Origin: Stomoxys calcitrans | Lineage: Eukaryota; Arthropoda; Insecta; Diptera; Muscidae | Direction: 5' to 3' | Assembly (NCBI RefSeq): GCF_963082655.1 | Contig: NC_081553.1 | Location: forward strand, 44,940,359 to 45,004,358 | DNA: 64,000 nt | Part shown: piece by piece, positions 35,940 through 48,596 of the stretch | Numbering within the stretch: position 1 is the stretch's first letter | Layout of the letters: the number at the start of each line of letters is the position of its first letter | Program-made: the position numbers and the translations under genes | Notes under the pieces: generated by a model | What the model saw: the letters and a program-made list of their open reading frames with translations, nothing else | Database searches by the model: none | Told to the model about the DNA's origin: nothing

Positions 35940-37066
35940 ATAAGATGGAAAGCCGTACAGTATTGTATAGAAAAGTATCCATAAGTATTGATTATATACG
36001 GTCTTTTTGCTAACAATGAGCCCTGCGAAAAAATTTAACGAATTCTTATTATTGTCACTTCAAGTTTATTGCTACGTCATTTGAATTTTTGATCATTAAA
36101 ATGTTAGTCCATACAAAAGACTTAAGACACGAACATCTCTTGCCACTGGCACAAGACCAAAACTTTTTTTTTAACTTAAATTTTTGGAGCATCAAGAAAA
36201 TTATTGACAATATCGCATTAAAGTATATAAAAAATTAAAAATAATGAACTGTTCATTTCTGTAAATTATTTTAAGAACATCATCATTTGTCAAAAAAGAT
36301 TTTTAGCTCATAATAATTTTCTAAGAACCACTATATCCATTGGGGGATATAGAAACTCAAATCCTGAAGAACTCAAATATATGATGAACAACAACATAAA
36401 ACTAACAGCTCTTCATTATGCTATGCCTTAAGATGAATGAGATAATTAAAACGTTCAAAATGACCTCCATATACTGCAATGCGTAATTCTAGATGTAAAC
36501 AACTCAACCGGAAATTAACTTAAATACCATAATACGTAAAACATCAGGTATAACACGAGAAGAATTGACTGCAGTTGTTACTGGCCACAAGTGGTAATTT
36601 GAATATTCCAGATTCCCCAGTTTGGTCTTAGTGCAGAACACTAATGCACCGAATGCAAAATAGATTCTTAGAGCGGCTGTATGGTGGTTTATTTAAGTCT
36701 CTTTGGCTTAAATGCTAATTTCAAATAATTACCATTAATTGGCTAGAACTACAACAAACAGATATGCCCCCCTGAAGCCACAAATCCAACAATCACATAC
36801 TAACATCCACACAATGACATGGATACACGTGCACATATGATCCTTCTCCCTTTGGTGGTTATGTACGGGTGTGCACATGATATTAGCCAAAGGCCGGCAA
36901 GCCACATTAAGAGTTGCCTTCATTGGAGGTTTTTTTCTATTGTCAGCCTGTCGGCTGATAAGTTGAAAATGTTGATGATCTAGGTACAAGAAGTCATATG
37001 AGGGTAAGGCTTAAAGGAAAGATGCCATAAGAACGACAAAGGCATGCAAAGAGCCAAGAGGTTTCC
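35940..37066. other. Spacer without recognised gene; holds a 61-base dispersed element
   Basis: Unique AT-rich DNA except for the short repeat at 36102-36162. Confidence 0.5.
36102..36162 (+). repeat. 61-base dispersed element, copy 1
   Basis: Begins TGTTAGTCCATACAAAAGAC, contains AAGACTTAAGACACGAACAT and ends AGACCAAAA. It is nearly identical over its length to 40779-40839. Confidence 0.85.
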
Positions 37067-37069
37067 GAA

Positions 37070-39616
37070 ACAAGTAAAAGCGTGCTAAGTTCGGTCGGGC
37101 CGAAACTTGAAAATCCACCACCATGGATTCTGCTAAAAATGAATACAAAATAAATTTAAGTTGAAGGGCATAATTTTATTCTACATACCAAAATTCTGTC
37201 AAAGCTTCTAGGAACCGAGCAAGGATGATCAAAAGACCCCTTTACATGGGAGCTATATCAGGTTCTTGACCGTGGTTCTTGTGGCTTCCAGGGGATCAAG
37301 AAATCAAATCCGAAGGTCGGCTTATATGGGAGCTATATCAGATTATAAACTGATTTGGACCATACTTAACATAGTTGTTGGAAGTCATAACATAAGGCTA
37401 TTTGCAAAATTGGAGAAAAATTGCAACTTCCAGGGGCTCAAGAAGTCAAATCGGGAGATCGGTTTATATGGGAGCTATATCAGATTATAGACCGATTTGA
37501 ACCGTACTAGGCACAGTTATTGGACATCATAACAAAACACGTTGTGCAAAATTTCGTTTTAATCGGATAAGAATTGCGCCCTCTAGAGGCTCAAGAAGTC
37601 AAGACCCAAGATCGGTTTATATGACAGCTATATCAGGTTATAGACCGTTTTGAACCATTCATGGCATAGTTGTTGGATATCATGACAAAACACGTCGAGC
37701 GAAATTTCATTCCAATCGCATAAGAATTGCGCCCCCTAGAGGCTGAAGAAGTCAAGACCCAAGATCGGTTTATATGGCAGCTATATCAGATTATGGACCG
37801 ATTTGAACCATACTTAGCACAGTTGTTGGATATTATAACATAACACGTCGTGGAAAATTTCATTCCAATCGGACAAGAATTGCACACTCTAGAGGCTCAA
37901 GAAGTCAAGACCCAAGATCGGTTTATATGGCAGCTATATCAGGTTATGGACCGATTTGAACCATACTTGGCACAGTTGTTGGATATCATAACAAAACACG
38001 TAGTGCCAAAATTCATTCAAATCGGATAAGAATTACGCCTTCTAGAGGCTCAAGAAGTCAAGTCCCCAGATCTGTTTATATGACAGCTATATCAGGTCAT
38101 GGACCGATTTGAACCATACTTGGCACAGTTGTTGGATATCATAACAAAACACGTTGTGCAAATTTTCATTCAAATCGGATAAGAATTACGCCCTCTAGAG
38201 GCTCAAGAAGTCAAGACCCAAGATCGGTTTATATGACAGCTATATCAGGTCATGGACCGATTTGAACTATACTTGGCACAGTTGTTGGATATCATAACAA
38301 AACACGTTGTGGAAAATGTCATTCCAATCCGATAAGAATTGCGCCCTCTAGAGGCTCAAGAAGTCAAGACCCAAGATCGGTTTATATAAAAGCTATATAA
38401 GGTCAAGGACCGATTTGAACCATACTTGACACAGTTGTTGAATATCATAACAAAACACGTCGTGCAAAATTTCATTCAAATCGGATAAGAATTGCGCCCT
38501 CTAGAGGCTCAAGAAATCAAGACCTAAGATCGGTTTATATAAAAGCTATATAAGGTCAAGGACCGATTTAAACCATACTTAGCACAGTTGTTGGATATCA
38601 TAACAAAACACGTTGTGCAAAATTTCATTCCAATCGGATAAGAATTGCGCCCTTTAGAGGCTCAAGAAGTCAAGTCCCCAGATCTGTTTATATGGCAGCT
38701 ATATCAGGTTATGAACCGATTTGAACCATACTTGGCACAATTGGTGGATATCATAACAAAACACGTTGTGCAAAATTTCATTCCAATCGGATAAGAATTG
38801 CGTCCTCTAGAGGCTCAAGAAGTCAAGACCCAAGATCGGTTTATATAAAAGCTATATAAGGTCAAGGACCGATTTGAACCATACTTGGCACAGTTGTTGG
38901 AAATCATAATAAAACACGTTGTGCAAAATTTCATTCCAATCGGATAAGAATTGCGCCTTCTAGAGGCTCAAGAAGTCAAGACCCAAGATCGGTTTATATG
39001 ACAGCTACATAAGGTCATAGACCGATTTGAACTATACTTGGCACAGTTGTTGGATATCATTACAAAACACGTTGTGCAAAATTTCATTCTAATCTGATAA
39101 GAATTGCGCACTCTAGAGGCTCAAGAAGTCAAGACCCACGATCGGTTTATATGGCAGCTATATCAGGTCATGGACCGATTTGAACCATACTTGGCACAGT
39201 TGTTGAGTATCATAACAAAACACGTCGTGCAAAATTTCATTCAAATCGGATGAGAATTGCGCCCTCTAAAGGCTCAAGAAATCAAGACCCTTGATCGGTT
39301 TATATGGCAGCTATATCAAAACATGGACCGATATGGCCCATTTACAATACCAACCGACCTACACTAATAAAAAGTATTTTTGCAAAATTTCAAGCGGCTA
39401 GCTCTACTCCTTCGGAAGTTAGCGTGCTTTAGACGGACAGACAGACGGACAGACGGACGGACAGACGGACGGACATGGCTAGATCGACATAAAACGTCGC
39501 GACGATCAAGAATATATAAACTTTATGGGGTCTCAGACGAATATTTCGAGTAGTTACAAACAGAATGACGAAATTATTGTAGTATACCCCCCATCCTATG
39601 GTGGAGGGTATAAAAA
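37070..39616 (-). mobile_element. Helentron-like element, family B (H13)
   Basis: Complete minus-strand element: ACAAGTAAAAGCGTGCTAAG, hairpin TTCGGTC/GGGCCGAAA (one stem mismatch), about 13 B units (37300-39330), the (GGAC)n run at 39434-39474 and right end CCTATGGTGGAGGGTATAAA. Several units carry TATATAAAAGCTATATAAGG instead of the usual box, marking a sub-family spread within the array. Confidence 0.88.
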
Positions 39617-39617
39617 A

Positions 39618-40778
39618 TCCAATTTTTTGCAAAAAAAAAAAATATTGAAGAAAAATTTACAAATTTTAAGTTACGTTGAAATAGCTTTCTTTTGAAAGCT
39701 ATACAATTTTTATAATGGGTCCAGGTTTTAGCCGAAAAAAAAGTTTGAGCTCCATATTGTTCCAAATAATCTGCTAAGTTTTAAGAAAATTCTTGGAAAA
39801 TGAAAAACTTTCCCTCCATTCTTATTCCCTCCCTCATTTACATAGCCCTTTTAAGACAATGTCTTTCATGGACATAAAACCAGAAATTCTTCTCAGTCGC
39901 ATCTCACGTACCATTTCTATGTGACTGCCTTTGGAACAGCCGCATCCTTTTGCCGCATCACAATGACTAAGACTGACTGCCTTCCTGACTGCGGCTATCT
40001 GGCTGCCTGCCTAACAACTGCTTAACTTAAAATATGATTTTGTTTTGGTCTTAAAAAACGTTTTTCCTTCATACCCCCCCTCCCCTGCCGCTTTCAACTT
40101 ATTTGTTTTTTTTTCCAAGGCCTTAAAACCAAAAGTCTTTTTCTTGAAATCTTATTAAGCAACGCACATCCTATGTGTAAGTGTTCAGTGTGCACATGCG
40201 CAGCATTAACTCTGCTCACAATGCAAATGCTCCAGCGATGAACATTTGCAAGAATTATTTGCTGATCTTTGTGTAGTAAATTTTCATTATTTTGTTGTTT
40301 TTCCCGTTTGGTTGACTAAGGCTTTTGACATTGACTTACACATTTGCTTTTCGTGGGGTTGAGGAAATTTTCTTTTTTTTGTGGATAGCGCAACTTTTGA
40401 CCGCTGTTTGATTAAGTGGCGATTGTAAATGTCTACAGTTTGTTGTTGTTGTTGTTGTGGTTGCAGTTAACTTTTATTTGCCAAATGCCATATTAGTTGT
40501 CTTCAACAAATTTTACATTTACCGTTCCATTTAACACTTGCAGATGCACTTTTGGACAAAGCTGGAGACGTTGCATGGATACCAACAAATTGAGGTTAAA
40601 AGCTATACAAAGTAGAAAGGAAAATGTGTGGAGATTTGTGCGTATCTTTTCAAATTTCATTAGAAATTTTCAATTTTCTATTGAAATTTGTCCTACTAAT
40701 CATTGAAGACAAATTTCGATCCAATTTAAAGGACTACCACCATTTTCATCAGAGAAATTATGGAAAAAACACAGAAAA
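39618..40778. other. Spacer without recognised gene
   Basis: Unique sequence with a short TTG run at 40441-40456. Frames at 40497-40953 show no domain. Confidence 0.5.
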
Positions 40779-40839
40779 TGTTAGTCCATACAAAAGACTT
40801 AAGACACGAACATCTCTTGCCTTTGGCACAGGACCAACA
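40779..40839 (+). repeat. 61-base dispersed element, copy 2
   Basis: Starts TGTTAGTCC and ends GGACCAACA, short imperfect inverted ends; the interior includes AAGACTTAAGACACGAACAT and TGCC-TTT-GGCA. It lies immediately before the 5' end of H14. Confidence 0.85.
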
Positions 40840-40840
40840 T

Positions 40841-42363
40841 TTTTATACTCACCACCCAAGGGTGGGGGTATATTCATTTTGTCATTCCGTTTGCAACACA
40901 TCGAAATATCCATTTCCAACCCTATAAATTATACATATTCTGGATCAGCGTAAAAATCTAAGACCATATGGACATGTCCGTCCGTCTGTCTGTGGATATC
41001 ACGCTACAGTCTTTAAAAACAGAGATATTGAGCTGAAATTTTGCACAGATTCTTTTTTTGTCCTTAAGCAGGTTAAGTTCGAAGATGGGCTATATCGGAC
41101 TATATCTTGATATAGCCCCCATATAGACCGATCCGCTGATTTTGGGTCTTTGGCCCATTAAAGCCACATTTATTATCCGATTTTGGTGAAATTTAGGACA
41201 GTGAGTTGTGTTAGGGCAATTTGACATCCTTCGTTAATTTGGCTCAGATCGGTTGAGATTTGGATATAGCTGTCATATAGACCGATCTTCCGATTTAGGG
41301 TCTAAGGCCCATTAAAGCCACATTTATTATCCGATTTTGCTGAAATTTGGGGCAGTGAGTTGTGTTAGGCCATTCGACATCCCTCGTTAATTTGGCTCAG
41401 ATCGGTTCAGATTTAGATATAGCTGCCATATAGACCGATCCTCGGATTTAGGGTCTTAGGCCCACAGAAGCCACATTTATTATTCGATTTTGATGAAATT
41501 TGTAACAGTGAGTTGTCTTAGGCCCTTCGACATCTTTCGTCAATTTGGCCCAGATCGGTTCAGATTTGAATATAGCTGCCATATAGACCGATTTATTGAT
41601 TAAAGGTTTTGGGCCCATAAAAGACGCATTTATTATCCGATGTCGGTGAAATTTGAGACAGTGAATTTAGTTAGGCTGTTCGACGTCTTTCCTCAATTTG
41701 GCCCATATCGGTTCAGATTTGAATAAAGCCGCCATATAGACCGATTTCTTGATTTAAGGCTTTGGGCCCATAAAATGCTCATTTATTGTCCGATGTCGCC
41801 GAAATTTGAGGCAGTGAGCTAAGTTAAGCTTCTCGACATATTTTTGCAATTTGGCCTAGATCGGTCCAGATTTGGATATAGCTGTCATATAGACCGATTT
41901 CTCGATTTAAGATTTTGGGGCCTTAAAAGGCACATTTATTATCCGATTTCACCGAAATTTGGAACAGTGAGTTGTGTTAGGCCCTTCGACATCCTTCGTC
42001 GATTTGGCCCAGATCGGTTCAGATTTGGATATAGCTGCCATATGGACCGATATCTAGGTTAAAGGTTTTGGGGCCATAAAATGCCCATTTATTGTCCGAT
42101 GTCGTGGAAATTTGAGCCATTGAGTTGTGTTAGGCCCTTTAACATCTTTTTGCAATTTAGCCCAGATCGGTCCAGATTTGAATATAGCTGCCATATAGAC
42201 CGATCTCTCGATTTAAAGTTTTGGGCGCATAAAATGCCCATTTATTGTCCGATGTCGTCGAAATTTGGGACTGTGAGTTAAGTTAAGCCCCTCGACATAT
42301 TTCTGCAATTTGTTACAGATCGATCAAGATTTGCATTAAGCTGCCTTATAGACCGATCTCTCG
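40841..42363 (+). mobile_element. Helentron-like element, family A (H14), 3' end missing
   Basis: 5' end TTTTTATACTCACCACCCAAGG, core TTCTGGATCAGCGTAAAAAT, (GTCY)n, then about eight A units in plus orientation. At CTCGTTATAGGGCATAATTT it changes into an inverted B-like element. Confidence 0.82.
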
Positions 42364-43201
42364 TTATAGGGCATAATTTTATTCTACATACCAAACTTCT
42401 GTCAAACCACCAAAAATTAAAGCTTCTAGGAACCGAACAAGTATGATCGAGAGATCGGTTTACATGGGAGCTATATCAGGCGATACACTGATTTTGGCCG
42501 TGCATGACACAGTTGTTGGAAGTCATAACAAAACGCCACATGCAAAATTTCAGGCAAATCGTAAAAAAATTGTGACTTGTAAAGGCTTAGGATATCAAAT
42601 CAGGCGATCGGTTCATATGGGAGCTATACCAGTTTTTTTTACCGATTTGGACTGTACTTGACACATTTATTGAAAGTCATTACAAAACACTATATGCTTA
42701 ATTTCAGCCAAATCGGACAAAAATTGCGGCTTGTAAGGGCTCAAGAAGTCAAATCGGGAGATCGATTTATATGGGAGCTATATCAGGTTATAGACCGATT
42801 TGGATCGTACTTAACTCAGATATTGAAAGTCATAACAGAATACTAAATCCAAAATTTCTGCTAAATCGGACAAAAATAGCGGCTTCCAGGGGCTCAAGAA
42901 TTGAAATCGAGAGATCGATTTATAAGGAAGCTGTATTTGAATCAGAACCGATATGGCCCATTTGCAATCCCCAACGACCTACATCAGTATTAAGCATCTG
43001 TGCAAAATTACAAGCGGCTAGCTTTAGCCGTTCGACCTCTATCGTGATTTCGACAGACGGACGGACATAGCTAAATCGACTCAGAACGTCGAGACGATCA
43101 AGAACACATAAACTTTAAGTGGTCTTAGACTAATATTTCGAAGTGTTACAAATGAAATGACTAGATTGGTATACCCCCATCCTATGGTGGTGGGTATAAA
43201 A
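42364..43201 (-). mobile_element. Helentron-like element, B-like variant (H15), 3' end missing
   Basis: About four units with GGTTTACATGGGAGCTATAT, CAGTTGTTGGAAGTCATAAC and AAATTGCGGCTTGTAAGGGC. It ends with (GGAC)n and CCTATGGTGGTGGGTATAAA. Its first bases match the interior of H13 at about 37168, so the hairpin end has been removed at the junction with H14. Confidence 0.78.
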
Positions 43202-43480
43202 ATCACAAACCCCCAAAACGGACATGACGTACGACTGGAACAATATGTGCCTTAAATGAAATGTCTTTAGGAGTAGACTACGAATCTGATATCCAAATAT
43301 GGAGCTAAGTGTAAGCGAGCCGCCTCATCACCTAAGATCCCACCACGAAGAGAAGGAATTCGTTTCGGATAATATGGGATCAAAGGAGTCTTAGGCCCAT
43401 CCAGCTGTCAGTTTTTGTGTCCAACCACCCCCAAAAATATATCCCCAATCGGACAAGTAGGACAACTAATTTCAACTACC
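43202..43480 (+). repeat. Family C repeat fragment
   Basis: CTTAAATGAAATGTCTTTAG, TACGAATCTGATATCCAAAT and C-rich linkers identify two degraded ~130-base C units. Confidence 0.6.
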
Positions 43481-43538
43481 AGGAGCAAGAAATTTAAATT
43501 TTCGTATTTCCTAAAAAAAGTTATGAAAACTAATTTTC

Positions 43539-46005
43539 TTTTTTATACGCTCCACTATAGGATGAGGGTATACCAATTTCGTCATTCAGTTTGTTACACC
43601 TCGAAATATGCGTCCGAGGCCCCATAAAATATATATTCTTGATCTTCATGTCATTTTAAGTCGATCTAGCCATGTCCGTCCGTCTGTCTGTCGAAAGCAC
43701 TCTAACTTTCGAAGAAGTAAAGCTAGCCGCTTGAAATTTAGCACAAATACTTTTTATTAGTGTAGGTCAGTTGGGATTGTAAATGGGCCGAATCGGTCTA
43801 TGTTTTAATATAGCTGCCATATAAACCGATCTTGGGTCTTGACTTCTTGAGCCTCTAGAGGGCACATTTCTCGCCCGATTTGATTGAAATTTTGCACGTG
43901 GTGTTTTGGTATCACTACCAACAACTGTGCTACCAATGGTTCAAATCGGTATACGTTTTGATATAGCTGTCATATAAACCGATCTTGGGTCTTGACTTCT
44001 TGAGCCTCTAGAGGGCGCAATTCTCATCCGATTTGACTGATATTTTGCACGTAGTGTTTTGGTATCATTTTAAATAACTGTACTATGTTTGATTCAAATC
44101 GGTTCATAATCAGGTATAGCTGTCATATAAACCGATCTTGCATCTTGGTTTCTTGAGTCTCTAGAGGGCGCAATTCTCATCCGATTTGGCTGAAATTTTG
44201 CATAAGGTGTTTTGTTATGACTACCAATAACTGTACTTAGTTTGATTCAAATCGGTTCATAATCAGGTATAGCAGTCATATAAACCGATCTTGGATCTTG
44301 ACTTCTTGAGCCTCTAGAGGGCGCAATTCTCATCCAATTTGGCTGAAATTTTGCATAAGGGGTTTTGTTATTACTTCCAATAACTGTGCTAAGTACGGCG
44401 CAAATCGGTATATAACCTGATATCGCTGTCATATAAAGGGATCTGGGATCTTGACTTTTTGAGTCTCTAGAGGGCGCAATTCTCATCCGATTTGGCAGAC
44501 ATTTTGTGCAACGGTCATCCGATTTGGCTGAAATTTTGCATGAGGTGTTTTGTTGTGACTTCCAATAACTGTGCTAAGTTTGATTCAAATCGGTTCATAA
44601 TCAGGTATAGCTGTCATATAAACCGATCTTGAATCTTGACTTCTAGAGACAATAGAGCGCGCAATTCTCATCCGATTTGGCTGAAATTTTGCATGAGGTG
44701 TTTTATTGTGTCTTCCAATAACTGTGCTAAGTTTGATTCAAATCGGTTCGTAATCAGGTATATCTGTCATATAAACCGATCTTGCATCTTGACTTCATGA
44801 GCCTCTAGAGGGCGCAATTCTCATCCGAATTGGCAGAAATTTTGCATGAGGTGTTTTGTTATGACTTCCAATAACTGTGCTAAGTACGGCGCAAATCGGT
44901 ATATAACCTGATATAGCTGCCATATAAAGGAATCTGAGATCTTGACTTCTTAAGCCTCTAGAGAACGCAATTCTCATCCGATTTGGCAGAAATTGTGTAC
45001 AACGGTCATCCGATTTGGCTGAAATTTTGCATGAGGTGTTTTGTTGTGACTTCCAATAACTGTGCTAAGTTTGATTCAAATCCGTTCATAATCAGGTATA
45101 GCTGTCATATAAACCGATCTTGGATCTTGACTTCTTGAGCCTCTAGAGGGCTCAATTCTCATCCGATTTGGCTGAAATTTTGCATGAGGTGTTTTGTTAT
45201 GACTTCCAATAACTGTGCTTAGTATGGCGCAAATCGGTATATAACCTGATATAGCTGCCATATAAACCGATCTTGGATCTTGACTTCTTGAGCCAATAGA
45301 GCGAGCAATTCTTATCCGATTTGTCTGAAATTTTGTACAACGGCTTCTCTCATGACTTCCAACATACATGTCTAATACGGTCTAAATCGATCAATAGCTT
45401 GATACAGATCCCATATAAACCTATCTCCCGATTTTGCTTCTTGAGCCCCTACAAGGCGCAATTCTTATCCGAATAAACTGAAATATTACACAAAGACTTC
45501 TACAATGTTCGGCATTCATTTATGGTCCGAATCGGACTATAACTTGATATAGCTTCAATGGCATCACAGTTCTTATTCAATATTCTTTGTTTGCCTAAAA
45601 AGAGGAGGCCACAGTAGCGCAGAGGTTAGTATGTCCGCCTATGACGCTGACCGCCTGGGTTCGAGGCGAGATCCTGTCGAGATCATCAAAAAAAAAATTT
45701 CAGTGGTGGTTTTCCCCTCCTAATGCTGGCAACATTTGTGAGGTACTATGCCATGTAAAACTTCTCTCCAAAGAGGTGTCGCACTGTGGCACGCGGTTCG
45801 GACTCGACTGTAAAAAGGAGACCCCTTATCATTGAGCTTAAACTTGAATCGGACTGCACTCATTGAAGTTTTCCCCTGTTCCTTAGAGGAATTTTTATGG
45901 ACAAAATTTGCAATTTGCCTAAAAAGAGAAACAGCGCATAGAACTCGACAAATGCGATCCATGATAAGATTAGGCCCGGCCGAACTTGACAAGCTCTTAC
46001 TTGTT
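43539..46005 (+). mobile_element. Helentron-like element, family B (H16), interrupted by a SINE
   Basis: 5' end TTTTATACGCTCCACTATAG, core TTCTTGATCTTCATGTCATT, (GTCY)n, about ten B units (43800-45480), SINE copy 3 at 45605-45914, then GCGATCCATGATAAGATTAG and 3' end GGCCCGGCCGAACTTGACAA GCTCTTACTTGTTT. Confidence 0.85.
45605..45914 (+). mobile_element. tRNA-derived SINE, copy 3, nested in H16
   Basis: 310 bases flanked by a perfect 14-base duplication TTGCCTAAAAAGAG (45591-45604 and 45915-45928). A box TAGCGCAGAGG and B box GGTTCGAGGCG are intact. Very similar to copy 2. Confidence 0.94.
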
Positions 46006-46979
46006 TTTCCTAAAAAAAATTTTTCAATTTTATACTTCCCCTAAATGCTCTGAAATCTGTTGGTCTTCATGTTATTTTGGCTTCCCAATTTGCAATATTT
46101 GCATTAAATTTTGAGATTGCTTGAAAATTGCAGCATGCCATTCTTCTAAGTTAAACCCCGAAATACTAAACCTTTCCCATAAACTCTTCCATACTACAGT
46201 TGTTCGTACTTAATAATCTAATACGAAATTTTATTATGCAGACGACTATAAAATAGCATTAAAATCTTAATGGCCATGACGGCGGCGAGGTCCGCATAAG
46301 AAATTTAAAGAAAATTCATTAATCCTCAGCTTAAATTACGCCTTTTATTGGAAAAAAAAACTTTTCAAAATACAATTACATGCAGCTTTATACCTAAATA
46401 AAGTAATTTTAAATAGAAAAAAAAGTAATTTCCAAAGCTAAACACATTCGCTATTGCGCATGCGCCTCTACCTCACTGTTATCTAATGCTCTTAATTGCA
46501 GCCACTAACTTGTCATACCTATCTCCTTAGATGATAGCAAGTTTTTTTTTTCTTGGTCCGACTTTCTTAGCTTTTCATTCTCAAAGCAATGGCAAAACGA
46601 TAACATCCTTTTTTTATGGGGCGACTATACGACCTCCTTCTGCAGCAGCAGCTGCTATGGCTGCCGTAGTTAAAACTGATAGCATTGTCATCAACGTTTA
46701 ACGTTTTTGCATACAAAAACAAAATTTTATGGTCATTTTTTCTTTGTGTAAGGCAACTGTTTTTTTTTTTTGTCTATTACAAAAAGATTATAAGCCAATT
46801 GGAAAGCCTTTAAAGTGAAAGGTCTGCGTTTCTTACCACTCTAGTAGTCTAATACGCCGTTAGTATTTCTAAAAACTTGGTTTTTCTTCATAGATTTTTT
46901 TTTTTGGGTTCTGTTTTTCTTTCTCTTTTTTGTAAGAAGCCTTCAATGAAAATGTTAATGAATTTTTTGTGTGTGTTTT
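46006..46979. other. Intron/upstream sequence before the first cadherin exon
   Basis: AT-rich, with long T runs. No repeat recognised. It ends in the pyrimidine tract of the acceptor used by the exon at 47000. Confidence 0.6.
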
Positions 46980-46999
46980 CTTTTTTCTCTTCTTTTTAG

Positions 47000-47178
47000 A
47001 TATTGGCCAGCAAACGAATCCTCCCGAGCTACCCATATTTGGTGATCCCTTTACGGAAATTGCCTTAGATCTAGTCTTTCCTAAAGGGAATCCTATATTC
47101 TTGTTGAATGGCAAGAAATTGCAATTATTGCAGCCACTCGATAGAGATGAGGAGAATTTAAGTCATATTGTATTTCAA
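47000..47178 (+). CDS. Internal exon: first cadherin repeat (EC1) of a PCDH15-like fly cadherin
   Basis: This exon encodes 59 complete codons preceded by the last two bases of a split codon. Visible landmarks are an acidic/proline N-terminal part, the stretch FLLNGKKLQLLQPLDRDEEN and the ending LSHIVFQ. The LDRDE motif is the calcium-binding motif typical of cadherin repeats. The pattern resembles EC1 of protocadherin-15 and its fly relatives, single-pass membrane cadherins of microvilli and epithelia. The acceptor is a long pyrimidine tract ending in TTTTTAG at 46999 and the donor GTAAGT starts at 47179, so the exon is bounded by strong splice sites and ends on a codon boundary. It joins in frame to the exon at 51340. 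The signal-peptide exon is not in view or was not recognised. Cad99C and Cad74A are both possible; the sequence alone does not let me choose. Confidence 0.88.
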
Positions 47179-47466
47179 GTAAGTATTTGTATGAGTTAGA
47201 CATTGTAAGAACAAAATTTAATTGAGTGCATAAAATTGCTTCCATGGCAGTTCAAATTGAAGGCCTAAGGCAAAATGTGATTAAAGAGGAAAAAATTTGC
47301 TTCAAAAATGGTTTTAGATGCTTTTTTGGATGCTATCAACATTAATATAATATTCTTGTGTATGTCTGTCTGTCTGTGGGCCACCATGGTAATGGTGTAG
47401 AATATTTGCCTTTGACACTGAACATCTGGGTCTGATCCTAAGGAGATCGGCCCAATACAACTTCAA

Positions 47467-48045
47467 ACAAGTAAAAAGGCGTTAAGTTCGGCCGGGCCGA
47501 ACTTTGGATACCCACCACCTCGGGTAAATATATATACCACCTATCATCAAAATCCGCTGATAATTGCATTCCTTATGTCCCATAGCAGTTATATCGGATT
47601 ATGATGCGATTTCGACCAAATCCTAATAGGTACAAGTCATTGTTCAATTGTGTATAACAAAATTATTGGTCTTTTTAGTTGCTATATCAATAAATAAACC
47701 GATCTAAGTTATATACAACCCTAAATCGAAGGATCGGTCTATATGGCAGCTATATCCAAATCTGAACAGATCTAAGCCAAATTGACGAAGGATGTCGAAA
47801 GGCCTTACACAACTCATTGTCCCAAATTTCAGCAAAATTGGATAATAAATGTGGCTTTTATGGGCCTAAGACCCTAAATCGGAGGATCGGTCTATATGGC
47901 AGCTATGTCTAAATCTGAACCGACCTGGGCCAAATTGACGAAGGATGTCAAAAGGCCTAACACAACTCATTGTCCCAAATTTCAGGAAATTCGGATAATA
48001 AAAGTGGCTTTTATGGGGTTAAGACCCTAAATCGGCGGATCGTAG
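47467..48045 (-). mobile_element. Helentron-like element, family A (H17), truncated
   Basis: Left end ACAAGTAAAAAGGCGTTAAG with a perfect AAGTTCGGCC/GGCCGAACTT hairpin, then two to three A units. It stops at CCTAAATCGGCGGATCG. Lies in the cadherin intron about 290 bases after the donor. Confidence 0.85.
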
Positions 48046-48147
48046 CCTGAGTTGATCGTGATCGGTTGAGCGTGATCGGCTAGCGTACAATGTGACAAAA
48101 AAAATCTCATGAGGAGATCCGATTGTTTATAAAACGAGAAAAATACT

Positions 48148-48455
48148 GAAGATGGTAGCCACAATAGCGTAGAGGTTAGCATGACCGCCTATGACGCTTA
48201 ACGCCTGGGTGCGAATCCTGGCAATTTTCAGCGGTGCTTATCCCCTTCTAATGCCAGAGACATTTGCTAGGTACTATGCTGTATAAGAATTTCTCCTCAA
48301 AAAAATGTCGCATTGCGGCATGTCGTTCGGACTCGGACTCCGATACTTATCATTGAGCTTAAACTCGAATCGGACTGCACTCATTGTTAAGTGAGAAGTT
48401 TGCCCCTGTTCCTTAATGGAATGTTTGAAATGGGCAAATTTGCAATTTGCACTTG
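48148..48455 (+). mobile_element. tRNA-derived SINE, copy 4
   Basis: Head GCCACAATAGCGTAGAGGTT with B box GGTGCGAATCC (T to G change in the invariant TTC), then the shared body and GGGCAAATTTGCAATTT. No clear target duplication. Confidence 0.85.
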
Positions 48456-48596
48456 GCTTTCGGATTTATTGCGGCGTAGGTCATGCCATATTGCGATAAT
48501 CGATGTGACGATAGAAGACCTAACAGAACCTAGCTGAGTTCACAGCGACAAAGTCTTGGTAAGAGGGAGCTCAGTGTTGCCATCTGATTGTTCATA

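Noticed and set aside
46969..46999. ATG at 46969 as the cadherin start codon
   Set aside because: It lies in the T-rich acceptor tract before AG at 46998-46999, and the resulting leader is Phe/Leu from poly-T; the exon start at 47000 fits splicing.
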